Source: Diploptera punctata (taxonomy: Eukaryota > Arthropoda > Insecta > Blattodea > Blaberidae). Taken from it: a DNA stretch of 64,000 nucleotides. Made by a program: the position numbers and the translations under genes. The stretch spans positions 508,551-572,550 of the forward strand of contig JASPKZ010007526.1 of NCBI GenBank assembly GCA_030220185.1, given 5' to 3'. The notes beneath the pieces are model-generated. The model searched no databases. It saw nothing but the letters and a program-made list of their open reading frames with translations, and was not told the origin of the DNA. Positions 31,857-42,546 of this stretch are shown here, in pieces; position 1 is the stretch's first letter, and the number at the start of each line of letters is the position of its first letter.

Positions 31857-32325
31857 AATGAGTTATTTATTTTGTCTCACCTCATATTTTATGTTCTGCA
31901 GACTATAGCTTTGTTGCATCTATGAGACATTGTCGATACATTCTGTTTTGTTTGCATTTGATTTCTACTCCCTCTGTTGGCTGACCGATGAACTTCCAAA
32001 TAAAGTTTTTTTCTCTTTCCCTGGGAATTTCAAAATTCATAGTTTTCTCCTTATTCTTGTGGATGTAAAGGAGAAAACTATGAATTTTGAAACTCCTGAG
32101 GAAAGAGAAAAAAAAAATTGATGTGGAAGTTCATTGATCAGCCACCAGAGGGAGTAGAAATCAACCTACAGGATGACTACCGCAAACACAACAGTTTGAA
32201 TGCATTGAAAATGTTGCATAGATACAACAAAACTATAGAATATAAAAAAAAATATGAGGTGAGTCAAAATAACTAACTCATAATAATTAAAAGAAACCTC
32301 ATAGTGTTATTTCCTAAAATATTAA
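31857..32325. mobile_element. Palindromic PLE copy, subfamily F7
   Basis: The arms meet near 32068 within the coding tail (MNFETP). Right end long (AACCTCATAGTGTTATTTCC). The hammerhead equivalents near 31905 and 32205 are too degenerate to call. An (AT)n tract precedes it at 31827-31856. Confidence 0.75.
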
Positions 32326-32347
32326 ATATTTATATTTTGCAGTATTA

Positions 32348-32905
32348 CACTGAGCAACAAAAAATAAACTTTTTTTTTGTCTCAGAAAGAAAAGTATGTA
32401 ATTCTGATAGTATTTTTCCTCCTGAATTCAAATATTATATTGGTTTTTCTTCATCATGCAAGATTTCCGAGAGACAGGCATTTATAATTTCAAACACTTT
32501 ATTATTTTCTACATTCATAAGTACACAATATTCGAACATATGGACTCACCTAGAAAGTAAGAAATCATGATTTTTTGCTATATTTCGCCTGTGGAGCATC
32601 CCTCTTGATGGTCCAACAATAATCGGCCAGCATATTAGGATTCCATTTGCCTTGATATCTCTTTTCCACAGTTGAAATCTCCTGATGAAAGTGTTCCCCA
32701 TGCTCATCGCTCACTGTGTCAAGATAATAAATGGACAAAAAAAGCATTTATTAAAAAATAATTATTTAAATCCCTTAATTGAAATTGAAATAAAAAAAAA
32801 CTGTGGGTGATAGAGAAATTCTGAATACATATTTGAAAACACAATAAAAAACTGCATTAAGTACAACTATTGATACTCATGAGACAAAAATCATGTTGAC
32901 CAGTG
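32348..32905 (-). mobile_element. Element with CACTG termini, copy 3
   Basis: CACTGAGCAACA at the left, GACCAGTG at the right, TTA on both sides (32345-32347, 32906-32908). The minus strand keeps SDEHGEHFHQEISTVEKRY and the segment to SRK; the rest is broken. Confidence 0.67.
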
Positions 32906-32999
32906 TTATCAGAAAAAAACACCTATTTATTGAAGCTGATAGTGTTGGTATTTTAAACAATTTAACAAAATGAAGTTGAAATATAAAATTGACACTTTG

Positions 33000-33120
33000 A
33001 TCATCATGAACAGGTTAAGAAAATGAAAGGGATTAATCTTTTGAAAACAGCAGTTCCCATGTTTAAGAAAACATAAACTATGAGGTAAGATGGTAAAAAA
33101 TGACTCATTAATTTATGAAT
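33000..33120 (+). mobile_element. PLE fragment, subfamily F2, with degenerate hammerhead
   Basis: TTTTGAAAACAGCAGTTCCC, then AACTATGAGGTAAGATGG and GACTCATTAATTTAT. CTGAAGA is replaced by TTAAGAA. Confidence 0.6.
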
Positions 33121-33227
33121 ATAAAAAAAATAAAAATTGTTTAGAATACTGACTAATTTTGGAGTCAGTCATGCAATGTTTCAAGTGCAGGAAAACCTTC
33201 TTATTACTTTGTATTCCAACCTCATTT

Positions 33228-33962
33228 GGTAATCTAATATATAAAAATTAATGTTTGTTTGTTTGTTGGTTTGTATGTTCGTATTCTATGCGCGGCCATA
33301 CCGTTGATCCAATTTTGATGGGTTTTTTTGCAAAATGTTCAGGTGATTCCCGGGATGAACATAGGCTATAAGAGAGTTGTAATACTCAACCCCTTCACTC
33401 CTAAAAATAAAAAAAAAAATTACAAAAAAGTCCGCGACAGCATGTTTATCTTTTACGGGTAACTCACAATAACCATTTTTGTCTTTCATTGATTCCAAGA
33501 AGATCGGGATAAGTAGATTCCCGGGCAAGCGTGCTCTGCCATACAGTTCATTCGATTGTGATGGAGTTTTTTGAAAAATACTCAAGAGATTCCGGGGATG
33601 AACATAGGCTATAAGAGAGTTGTAATGCTCAACCATTTCACCCCTAAAAATCACCCTTTGTAGTGAAAAACGTGAAATAAAGTCCCTATTTTGACACTTA
33701 AATGGCTTACCCTGCCTAAACCATAACAAATACACCAAATTAATGTACACAGAATTGAATATATCAAAAAATTCTACAAAAAAGTCCACGACAGCATATG
33801 TTTATCTTTTACGGATAACTCATAATAACCATTCCTGTCTTTCATTCATGCCAAGAAGATCGGGATAAGCTGATTCCGGGGCAAGCGTAGCAGCTCAAGG
33901 CTGGTGGTAGAAACACAACATTTATTTAGGAGTAGCAGCGCATGCCGGGTATTACCTAGTTT
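33228..33962 (-). repeat. Dispersed repeat R1, minus, two tandem units
   Basis: The segment around AACATAGGCTATAAGAGAG occurs at about 33358 and 33601. The ends near 33245 (AATGTTTGTTTGTTTG) and 33955 (GGGTATTACCTAG) are those of the dispersed repeat at 29553. The 167-codon open frame across it is a repeat artefact without conserved motifs. Possibly a 3' region of a LINE; not settled. Confidence 0.6.
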
Positions 33963-34011
33963 TTAATAAAACAAACCTTACGAGTGGTTAATACAACTAA
34001 AGAGAAAAATT

Positions 34012-34092
34012 TTTCTTGAGTCATGATTTGAACCCAAGTTCTCCAGTTTTACATGCTGGTGTGCTGATCTCTTGTGCTACTCGGTCAATCCA
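34012..34092 (-). repeat. tRNA-like segment, minus
   Basis: The minus strand has TAGCACAAGAGATCAGC and GGGTTCAAATC at tRNA-like spacing, flanked by AAGAGAAAAATTTTTC as in the composite elements. Confidence 0.45.
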
Positions 34093-34167
34093 GAAGCAGA
34101 CACAATTTTTTTCTATTTGAAATTGCATGTTTCCATAGCAGTGAAATTCTATTCTTCTTCTATAATA

Positions 34168-35270
34168 ATACATGTTGTTGTTTTCAAATGCTGGGCCTTG
34201 GCAATGAAGCCATTAGCGTTCTTGCTCTCCAATATTTCTCTATGGTGGATCCAACAGGTAATACTTCACAGGTTTGTAGATGTTCTTCGTTCATCTCTTC
34301 GTCTTTGTTACATAGAAGAAAATTTGGATTCGTGTAGATTCCTATTTTATATAAATGTTTGGCCAAATAGTCATGTTCTGTAAACAGTCTAAATTTTGCT
34401 ACTGTAGTTTTACGTGGAATTTCTGGAATAATATCTGGCTTCTTGACTAAAATATTCCATTTTTTGTCTTTGGTTTTATTACATAGGTCTTGGTTTGTTT
34501 GATTTTACATTTGTTTTTAATTATTCTTTTTATGGATGTGAAAGGTAAACTTTTAGTTGTATTCTGAATTGGATTGGAGGCTTTTTTGGCAAGAAAATCA
34601 GCAGTGTCATTTCCAGCAATTCCACGATGTGCAGGTATCCATTGTAATTGAATTCTTTTCTGTAGTTTTTGAAGTTGTTGAATCATTTTGTTATTGTAAT
34701 TGAATTCTTTTCTGTAGTTTTTGAAGTTGTTGAATCATTTTGTAGCACTCTTTAATTTGTATTGACTTCATTTTGTGTGAGTTTATTGCATATATTGCTG
34801 CCTTAGAATCAGAGAGTATGACAGCATTTTGAAATTTATTTATTCTGTATAGTAATTGTTTGAGTGAAATATGAATAGCCGTTACTTCCGCATCAAAATT
34901 TGTTGTGTGGTATCCTGCTGGTTGATAAAATGAAAATAATGCACATGTATTTCCTGATCCTGAGTTGTTATCAATAGTAGACCATCTGTGTAGACATGTA
35001 ACCATTCTTCTGGTGGATATCTCTTATTCACAGCTTCTAACGCTAGAGCTTTTAGTACAGGTGTGGGAGTTTTAAATTTTGTAACTGGTTCTTCTAGATT
35101 TAGCTGAATGTTAATTGGTTCAAAAGCAACAGGGTTTTCTCTGATCAAAATATTTTCTTTAGATTTAGGAAGATTCAAATCTGTTTTTATTTCCGTTACT
35201 TTGGACAAGAATACATACATTATGATAGTATTTATTCTGTGCCTTATCAACTAATTACAAACGTAATATT
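34168..35270 (-). pseudogene. LINE ORF2 RNase H region, minus, longest copy
   Basis: The minus strand gives WLHVYTDG (first catalytic Asp), FDAEVTAIHISL, LSDSKAAIYAI and HRGIAGNDTADFLAKK, so all four RNase H acidic positions are present, then the zinc motif where one Cys is Leu (NFLLCNKDEE). A direct duplication of about 52 bp near 34640-34740 breaks the frame. 5'-truncated near 35270. Confidence 0.85.
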
Positions 35271-35315
35271 GAAATTGTACACAGGCAAGCTATTCACATA
35301 AAATAGTTAATTGTA

Positions 35316-35724
35316 TTCTATTGTATTGTAAGCCGATGTTTCCCTTTACAGAGATTTAGGCACTCTCCTCCTACAGGAAAGAATTTGAACCATACTAATT
35401 TAGTTACACTTGTTTTCGTATAGATGTCATTTTTGAGTGGTCCGTGGTCAGCGTTCCGCCTCATACTGACATCTAGGAAACCAAGGTAGTACTAGGACGG
35501 GAAAATTCGGTAAATTTTGCTTAGAGGCCTTTTCATTCAGGCTTAAGGATTTATTACGAGCCTGAAAATCTTCAGACTCAGTACCCACAGCTTAAAGTCC
35601 CTCCTGGAGAACTTGCTCCTTGGATTTTTCCGTCCTAAAAAATCCATCGACCCCGGCTGGGTTTGAACTCGCGACTCTCAGGACCAGAGGCAAGGAGCAT
35701 AACCACTAGTCCACCGCGGCTACA
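35316..35724 (-). repeat. SINE group S2, minus
   Basis: The minus strand starts GCCGCGGTGGACTAGTGG (A box) with GAGTTCAAACCC (B box) and a body of about 330 bp shared with 38361-38764. Confidence 0.8.
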
Positions 35725-35789
35725 AACATAAAACTAAATATATGGTATTACATAGAAATACGTTAACCTATAAAATGGAAATTAATAGT

Positions 35790-36530
35790 TAATGACAAAT
35801 GAGGGAAATTTTGAAGAAGTGGCTGGATTCAAATACCTAGGAACAATAATAACAATGATGAATGAGGTGCAGAAAGATATTAAACATTTTCTGTTATTAG
35901 GTTTAAATTCAAATTGTCTTTTTGAGTTTTATTTAGATGTTATATACCTTATACCTAGCAAAATTGTTTTGGATGATGAAATTTTAGAATGAGTAAATTC
36001 ATTTAATTTTTGGGTTATAATTTAACATTTCAAGATGAAGCTGATATATCAAAGAAAATAACAAATTTCACAAAAACAACGGGGATAATTAACAGTATAA
36101 TGAACCCATCTTTAGTACAAAAGAACACAAGATTACAGCTTTATAAGGTTCTCGTGAGACCAGTATTAAGATACGGTAGTGAAGCATGGACAATATGAAG
36201 AAGAGATGAAAGCCAAATAACAGCAAATGAGATGTGATTTATGCGCCATATAGCAGGCTATACAAAGTGGGACCATGAAAGAAATGAGGAAATTATGGAA
36301 GAGTTGGATGTAGAACCCATTCTCCACCATATACAAAACTACCAGAACAACTGGAAAGCCCATCTTCAATGAATGCTGTCTCATAAAATTCCAAAAGCCA
36401 TGCTTCGTTACTGCCCCCAAGGCAAAATATCACTGGGATATCCAAAAAAGCACTGGAAGGAAAATTCCTCTTTGAGACTGTAACAGGCCACACGGCCTAA
36501 TACTTGCATGGATGATGATGATGATTAAAG
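35790..36530 (+). pseudogene. LINE ORF2 C-terminal region with (GAT)n tail
   Basis: Reads FKYLGTIIT near 35830, then an unrelated AT-rich insertion, then KVLVRPVLRYGSEAWT, IAGYTKWDHERNEEIMEEL and a tail ending ATGATGATGATGATT. Several stops. Related to 19520 and 27399. Confidence 0.75.
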
Positions 36531-36907
36531 TGTTATAGGTTCAATTATGAAAATGCATACTTCTACTGATTATAGGGCATCCCAACTTTTCTCAAACAAT
36601 ATTAAACTGAATATATAAAACTGTTATTCTTCCAGTTATATGGATGCAAAACATGGACTTAAACTTTAAGGGAGGAGAAAATATTTTGATTGAGACTAAA
36701 GTTCTTAGGAAAAATGTTTGGACCGAAGAGAGATGAATTGATTGGTGAATAGAGAAAACTACATAATAGTGAGCTATATGATCTATATAGGAAACCAATT
36801 GTAGTGAGAATAAGTAATTTAACTTTTATAGGAATTAATCACTATGAGGTTTAATTTATGGTGAAATTAAATGTTTCTTATCTCTCCTCATATAAATTTT
36901 CTAAGTA

Positions 36908-36944
36908 GATCGCGATTTCGAGACCACAACGGTCTCATCTTCAG
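36908..36944 (-). ncRNA. Hammerhead ribozyme core, F5 left arm
   Basis: Minus strand: CUGAAGA, stem II GAGACC/GGUCUC with loop GUUGU, GAAA, palindromic UCGCGA, UC. The core is intact. Confidence 0.83.
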
Positions 36945-37074
36945 CACTTTCTTGGCGACTGGAATTTCAAAATTCCTGCAAATTTTGACCTGATCCAGAG
37001 ATTCATCGGTCCACCAACAGAGGGAAGAAGAAGAGTTTCTTCCGATCGACATAACATCAGTCGCCAAGAAAGTG

Positions 37075-37111
37075 CTGAAGATGAGACCGTTGTGGTCTCG
37101 AAATCGCGATC
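37075..37111 (+). ncRNA. Hammerhead ribozyme core, F5 right arm
   Basis: CUGAAGA 37075-37081, stem II 37083-37088 with 37094-37099, GAAA 37100-37103, UCGCGA 37104-37109, UC with cut after 37111. AAGUG before the core pairs with UACUU after the cut as stem I. The best-supported ribozyme in the window. Confidence 0.86.
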
Positions 37112-37533
37112 TACTTAGAAAATTTATATGAGGAGAAACATTTAATTTCACCAAGAATAAGTAAGTCTCGTACACTGTGATGGGCAAGACAATTAGCACA
37201 TATGGGGAAATGAAAGAGGGGCATGGAAACAAAAGCTGGAGGGAACATGCAAGTAGGTTTGCCAAGAATAAGGTGGGAGAATAACATTAACCATGATTTG
37301 AGGGGAAATAAATTATACAGAGTATGATTGCAAAACATTAGCTCAGGTTAAGGATGTATGGTGAACTTATGTCTGTATTCATAGTTAAATATGGGAAATA
37401 CATAACAAATTTTTAAAAAAATCAAGAAATTTAATATTACATTGGCACTGATAAATAAATTTAGCCCTGGTAATTTATTAATAACTAATAAGAAATTGAA
37501 CACCCCAGATAGCAAAAAATCTGGAATTTATCA

Positions 37534-37820
37534 TAAGTAATGCCACGAGTGATTTCCAAATTATCGATAAATTCACGACTCACGAAGTGAGGAAATCACT
37601 GAATCTATTCATTATTTGCTATATTCAATGATGTTGGAGAAAAATAATGGTCTAACCTGTTCAGAATATTAAAAAAGGAGGAGCTTTCTTTATCACAAAA
37701 GCAGGAGCTGATAAAGAGAAATCGATAAAGAGCGAGGTGAAACATGATTGTCATTGGTGTAAAACAATTCATTGAAACGTGATTGGTCATTGACTACCAT
37801 TTGTGACATGAGTTAAATAG
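37534..37820 (-). mobile_element. 287-bp non-autonomous element inside a PLE
   Basis: TCA precedes (37531-37533) and follows (37821-37823); without it the GIY-YIG reading frame is continuous. It has no coding capacity. A second partial copy is at 27092-27326. No long terminal inverted repeats; superfamily unknown. Confidence 0.72.
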
Positions 37821-37828
37821 TCAAATTA

Positions 37829-38106
37829 ATTGTAAGGACTGTGATAAAGTATACATAGGAAAAACAAAAAGAAATTTGGACACTCGCACTAAGGAACACT
37901 TTAGAAATATTCAAAATGGTGAAATTGAAAAATCAGCTATTGCAGCACATAGTTTATTGGAGAGTCCTAAAATTGAAAAAGAAGCCCAACTTTTAAAGCA
38001 TTTGGAAAAACATTTAGAATTGACAATTTGGGAGAGGATATATATTCAGAAGAACAAATTTAGATCCATGAATATCAAGATTTCTGATGAATGTGACCTC
38101 ATCTGA
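37829..38106 (+). pseudogene. PLE GIY-YIG domain, downstream part
   Basis: Encodes NCKDCDKVYIGKTKRNLDTRTKEHFRN and continues uninterrupted to the C-terminal tail (ERIYIQKNKFRSMNIKI). The GIY strand lies before the nested element, at about 37521-37533. Confidence 0.8.
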
Positions 38107-38191
38107 AAGTTCATCAAATCAAAAACAGATGGCAACGTTATTGATGGAGATTCCAACGATTCCAACAAAAATCCGGTAGTCATAATGTCGG

Positions 38192-38229
38192 TTGAAAATG
38201 AGAGAGATCCTTCTCTTGAAAACTAGTTC
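38192..38229 (+). ncRNA. Degenerate hammerhead core, F2
   Basis: UUGAAAA for CUGAAGA, stem II GAGA/UCUC, GAAA, palindromic ACUAGU, UC. Two core substitutions. Confidence 0.5.
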
Positions 38230-38360
38230 CCGTGTTTGAAGAAACATAAGATATGAGGTAAGATGTAAAAATATGACTCATTAATTTATATCTGTATGCC
38301 CATGAACCAATGGGCTTGATAGCGCTGGGAGTTGATTAATATAGTTTTATTAACTGTTGC

Positions 38361-38764
38361 GGTGGACTAGTGGTTATTATGCTCCTTGCCTCTGGTCCCA
38401 AGGGTCGCGGGTTTAAACCCGGCTGTGGTCGATGGTTTTTTAGGATGGAAAAATCCAAGGAGCAAGTCCTCTGGGAGGGACTTTAAGCCGTGGGTCCCGA
38501 GTCTGAAGATTTTCAGATTCATATAAAAATCCTTAAGCCTAAATGAAAAGGCCTCTAAGCAAAATTTACCGAATTTTCCCGTCCTAGTACTACCTTGGTT
38601 TCCTAGATGTCAGTATGAGGTGGAACGCTGACCATGGACCACTGAAATGACATCTATACGAAAACAAGTGTTACTAAATTAGTATGGTTCAAATTCTTCC
38701 CTGTAGGGGGAGAGCACCTAAATCTCTGTTAAGGGAAACATGGGCTTGCAAGATACAAGAAGAC
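38361..38764 (+). repeat. SINE group S2, plus, full length
   Basis: TAACTGTTGC flanks it at 38351-38360 and 38765-38774. The GGTGGACTAGTGGTTA head, B box GGGTTTAAACCC, then about 330 bp of body. Confidence 0.85.
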
Positions 38765-38847
38765 TAACTGTTGCATGTGAATAACATGCCTGAATATATT
38801 AATTTGAATATGAGATCCGAAATGAATGTTTTGTTTTTTCCTTATAG

Positions 38848-39002
38848 GATCTACAATGGCTAATAGAATCTGGAAAGATTTAAGTCAACCAGCAAAAATG
38901 TTGTTGAAAAATCAGAGAGTGGACAGTGTTAATCAAGCTCTGAGATATCCCATGTATGTGCCAATTACAACAAATTGCTTTGTGTCTAATCTATGTAACA
39001 AG
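38848..39002 (+). CDS. WD40 protein gene, exon I
   Basis: TTTTTTCCTTATAG precedes and GTAAAT follows. Phase 1 in, phase 0 out. It encodes GSTMANRIWKDLSQ, then LRYPMYVPITTNCFVSN; no propeller repeat, part of the C-terminal tail. Confidence 0.78.
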
Positions 39003-39115
39003 GTAAATACATTTTTTTTCTTGTTTTTGAGTAAGGCTTCTATCATATAGAATATTTAAAATCTCTAAAATTAAAAATAAGACATGTTAACATATATTTG
39101 AAGAGAAACATTTTT

Positions 39116-39188
39116 GCCTAGACCGAGACTCAAACCCGGGACACTTGGCTTGCTGGGCCAAATGCTCTACCAACTGAGCTACCAAGGC
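39116..39188 (-). tRNA. tRNA-like unit
   Basis: GCCTTGG/CTAGGC acceptor, D arm GCTC/GAGC, T arm CCGGG around TTTGAGT. Six-bp anticodon stem, so not a standard tRNA. Confidence 0.5.
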
Positions 39189-39425
39189 GAATTGCGATCG
39201 AGATGCAAATTTTTCTCTTATATACGTTGTAATTCCCTCGCGCCAAATGTTTTGAAACCTTTGCTTCTACTCGTATCTTTCCAAATAGCGGCTTCTTAGT
39301 TAAGAAGACATTTATTGGGAATTTAACACTACTTTATAAAGCCACTAGGGCTTCTATTGATGTTTTTATTATTGATTTAACACTTCTCACTGAAGGATAA
39401 ATTATATTTGAAGAGAAAATTTTTT

Positions 39426-39498
39426 GCCTAGACCAAGACTCGAACCCGGGACCTTTGGCTTGCCGGGCCAAATGCTCTACCAACTGAGCTACCGAGGC
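39426..39498 (-). tRNA. tRNA-like unit
   Basis: Same family. GCCTCGG head and GGGTTCGAGTC B box are better preserved than in the neighbour unit. Confidence 0.5.
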
Positions 39499-39668
39499 GA
39501 GTTGCAATCTAGATGCAAATTTTTCTCTTATATACATTGTAATTCTAATAAATGTCTTCTTAACTAAGGAGCCGCCATTTGCAAAGATAGAAGCAAAGGT
39601 TTCAAAGCATTTGGTGCAAGGGAATTGCAACGTATGTAAGAAAAAAATTTGCATCTAGATCGCAACTC

Positions 39669-39740
39669 GCCTCGGTAGCTCAGTTGGTAGAGCATTTGGC
39701 CCAGCAAGCCAAAGGTCCCAGGTTTGAGTCTCGTCTAGGC
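39669..39740 (+). tRNA. tRNA-like unit
   Basis: Opposite orientation. T arm decayed (one nucleotide deleted), so it is a pseudo-unit. Confidence 0.45.
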
Positions 39741-40019
39741 AAACATTTTTCTCTTCAAATATAATTTATCCTTCAGTGAGAAGTGTTAAATCAATAATAA
39801 AAACTTCAATGTTAACATATACCAAATATGAAATAAGAGCCATCAATAACAAATCACTAACCACAGTTGTGGTCTAGGTGTATTGTTATTTTTACACACT
39901 GGTGCAATAGGGGTTACTCCCTCTTCAACTATAAGACAAATTACATAAAATTCAGTATAAAACTTCTCTGAAAATTTACAACTCTCATGAAAATTTTCAA
40001 TCATATTCACAAGAAATGA

Positions 40020-41046
40020 AGTTAAAATCAAAAGAGCTATGTTCTTCTTCTTCTTCTAGCTCTACTTGTACAGCCCTTTATGGGCCCTGGCTTCTGTTAA
40101 GACACTCTTACATGCATCCCTGTTCAATGCCCTACTTCTCCATCCCCGGACCCGAGCTTTTAAAGATCTTCCTCCACTCCATCCATCCATCCATCCATCC
40201 ATCCATCCATCCATCCATCCATCCATCCATCCATCCATCCATCCATCCATCTCAGCTTCAGTCTTCCTCTTCTTCTTCCTCCATCTAGTCTCAATAGTAT
40301 AAACTTTCTAGTAGTATTCTCCTCCTCCATTCTCATTATATGGCCCACCCATCTCAGTCTGCTAATTTTAATAACATTTACAATATCTGAGCTTGAATAC
40401 AAGTTGTAGATTTCATTGTTATTACCCGTTTAAGGAGTAAGTGCAGTTGTTGACGGAGAGCACTGCAGTCGTGTTTATGCAGGAATAGAACACGTGACAC
40501 TGCTATCTATGAGTGCAGAGGGGAATGGGACGTGGGACGCTGACAGTATACACTGCCTTATATGACATCACGTGTAGCAACAGACAGAGCTTCACAATTC
40601 TTCCGCCTGAAGAGATATTTTGAATGACTAATATATCTTATTCGCCATGCTCTACGATCTACTAAGTGTTCAGCATTCACTGCCATAAATAGCAAGTGGT
40701 CTCAGTATGATATTATAGGTTTTTAGTTTTTCATCCAGACGTAGAATCTGTGATTTGAATTGATCCTTAAGTGCATAATAGCATCTGTTGGCTTGGATAA
40801 TCCTGCTCCTTATTTCCTTATTAATATTATTGTCATCAGTGATTATAGTGCTCAGATATTTAAATTCATGCACAATTTGAAATTTATATTCGTCTATTTC
40901 TAGTCTGTCTTTAGCTACAGGTCTGTTGGAGATTTGCATAAATTTTGTTTTTTCTTCATTAATTTTTAGTCCTATAGATTCTGCTGGTATGGAAATGACA
41001 TTAAAAGCTTCCATTATATATTTCATGGTCTGGCTAGAGCCATCTA
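40020..41046 (-). pseudogene. LINE ORF2 fragment with expanded CCAT microsatellite
   Basis: The minus strand gives INEEKTKFMQISNRP, FKYLSTIIT and IILRPLAIYGSEC (41026-40670), then [15 protein letters not shown] and a C-terminal part. At 40186-40250 a (CCAT)n tract encodes seven in-frame MDGW repeats where related LINEs have a single RW.D segment. A Harbinger-like element interrupts the 5' side at 41047. Confidence 0.78.
40186..40250. repeat. (CATC)n microsatellite within LINE coding sequence
   Basis: About 16 CATC units. It is in frame with the flanking LINE peptide. Confidence 0.92.
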
Positions 41047-41648
41047 GGGTCGTATCTATGAATGCATTAGACCGTAAAAGTCATTCTCTGCTGAGAAAGT
41101 TGCATCCAAAGACTTTTTGCGTACTCAAAAATCTGTTCATGCGATAATAATTGTCAAAATTCCTAAGCTACCTGGCGAGGTGACTTTGCAGAGAATGAAT
41201 CGTGAGCAACCCGATGGGAACCGATGGTAACTGATGTAGTTTGAAACCTCGTCGCATACCTTGCTGCTTTATCCAAGATGTCGGACCTTGAAGACTTCAA
41301 TCATGTTTTCGGTATACGCGGAGAAGAGGAATTTGATAGAGTCTACCAAAGAATTCAACTGGAAGAACAGGAGAATCAGCATAATATTGCACGATGCAGA
41401 CGTCGTCGCATACGGTATTATTTGCGGGATGCAAGCGTAAATGCGTTCCTCTAGCAGACAAAAATAACGGAAGTGGTTTTATTGCTGAGAATTCTGGGTA
41501 ATTTCTTGCCAATATTACGAAAACGACAACTTTCATGTATGACCAGTTAGTGGGTAGCTAATTTGATCTTTGCACTTGCTCATGGAAAGTTAGCTCACCA
41601 GTGATTGGAAGTAATTTGAGTAGAGACTAATGTATTTGCATGCGGCCC
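41047..41648 (+). mobile_element. Harbinger-like non-autonomous DNA element, copy 3
   Basis: GGGTCG at the left, CGGCCC at the right, CTA on both sides (41044-41046, 41649-41651). Plus ORF 41278-41454 (58 codons, MSDLEDFNHVFGIRGEEEF to NAFL). Confidence 0.7.
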
Positions 41649-41906
41649 CTAGTCTGCAATAATAAAATCGGATCAGGCTGTTACCAGTTGATATCTTGTG
41701 CTGATTGTGTTCTAGTACCTCGGTAAGTTTCCTGAGATCTGTAGTAGAATTACTTTTCATGATTCAATCAAAAAGTCAGTCTTTATTATTGTTATATCAT
41801 CATCTTGATCAATATTACATCATCATTATTATCATTATATAATCATTACACAATCATCACCATGATCATCATTCCAACATCAGGATACTGAAGATAAATT
41901 AATGAA

Positions 41907-42287
41907 TTGAATATTATTAAACAATTAGCTATTAATAATAACTACAACCCTAAAATTATAGAATATTTAATTAAGAAAGTTCATTGCAAAAAAGCATTTA
42001 ACAAAGTTTTTCCTTTACCCAAAGAAAACATACAGAAATATGTCGTAATGTCATACATAGGCCCACTTTCAAATAAAATATCTAAACACTTTAAAAAGTT
42101 GAACATTAATATTGCATTTAAAACTAATAAAACTTTACAAAATATAACAAAACACAATAAAACCAAAATAAAGAAAGAAAAATTATCAGGTATATATAAA
42201 TTGAAGTGTGGCACATGTGACAATGTCTATATAGGACAAACTGGTAGACCTTTTATCTCTCGGATAAAGGAACACATGAGAGCATAA
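41907..42287 (+). pseudogene. PLE linker and GIY-YIG domain, F9 type
   Basis: 126 codons. VMSYIGPLSNKISKHFKKLNI resembles the segment following reverse transcriptase in PLEs. SGIYKLKCGTCDNVYIGQTG gives GIY, a Cys pair and YIG, and SRIKEHMRA the Arg and EH motifs. A stop follows at once, while homologous coding (FQFNHCFDPNFEILH) continues downstream. Confidence 0.82.
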
Positions 42288-42434
42288 AACAGAAATTTAG
42301 AATATTCAAAATATGCTAACCACCTATTCCAATTTAATCATTGTTTCGATCCAAATTTTGAAATTTTACATATTTGTGATAAGGGTAAGAAGTTAGATCT
42401 TTTGGAGGCTGTAGAAATTAATAAATTTAAAAGT

Positions 42435-42546
42435 CTTTTTTTAAAAATTGTTATTCACTGACAGTAATTAATATTATAATTACAAAAAAAAAGCATTATC
42501 TCAGTCAGTGTTTTGACTGAGATAACGTTTATTTTTTTTTGTAATT
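42435..42546. repeat. 112-bp hairpin insertion with 14-bp flanking repeat
   Basis: ATAAATTTAAAAGT occurs at 42421-42434 and 42547-42560. Inside, TTATCTCAGTCA and TGACTGAGATAA form a hairpin, and AATTAC with an A-run pairs with the far end. Confidence 0.75.

Larger units (their letters stand above)
36818..37153. mobile_element. Palindromic PLE copy, subfamily F5, inserted in a LINE
   Basis: AGAATAAGTAA flanks it at 36807-36817 and 37154-37164. Removing the element and one copy restores the LINE reading seen near 50579-50600. Left end long (AATCACTATGAGGTTT), right end short. Confidence 0.92.
36590..37380 (+). pseudogene. LINE ORF2 C-terminal fragment, (GTAA)n family, split by a PLE
   Basis: 36590-36817 and 37165-37380 join to match the copy at 50234-50862 (KTYKT..., ... 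RISK/SR..., PRIRWENNINHD). Many stops. Confidence 0.78.
37379..38285 (+). mobile_element. Penelope-like element, subfamily F2, with nested 287-bp element
   Basis: TTATGTCTGTAT (37367-37378) and TTATATCTGTAT (38286-38297) flank it. The coding part (linker, SGIY | then VYIGKTKRNLDTRTKEH, to ISDECDLI and a stop at 38104) is interrupted at 37534-37820 by another element exactly within the GIY-YIG segment. Confidence 0.85.
39096..39808. mobile_element. Composite of three tRNA-like units with 12-bp target-site duplication
   Basis: ATGTTAACATAT flanks it (39084-39095, 39809-39820). tRNA-like units: 39116-39188 and 39426-39498 (minus, 310 bp apart), 39669-39740 (plus). Left end short, right end long (AGTGTTAAATCAATAATAAAAAC), the mirror of the layout at 16851-17696. 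Confidence 0.85.

Noticed and set aside
33286..33789. 167-codon open frame on the minus strand
   Set aside because: Spans two tandem units of repeat R1 with the same peptide repeated; no conserved domain.
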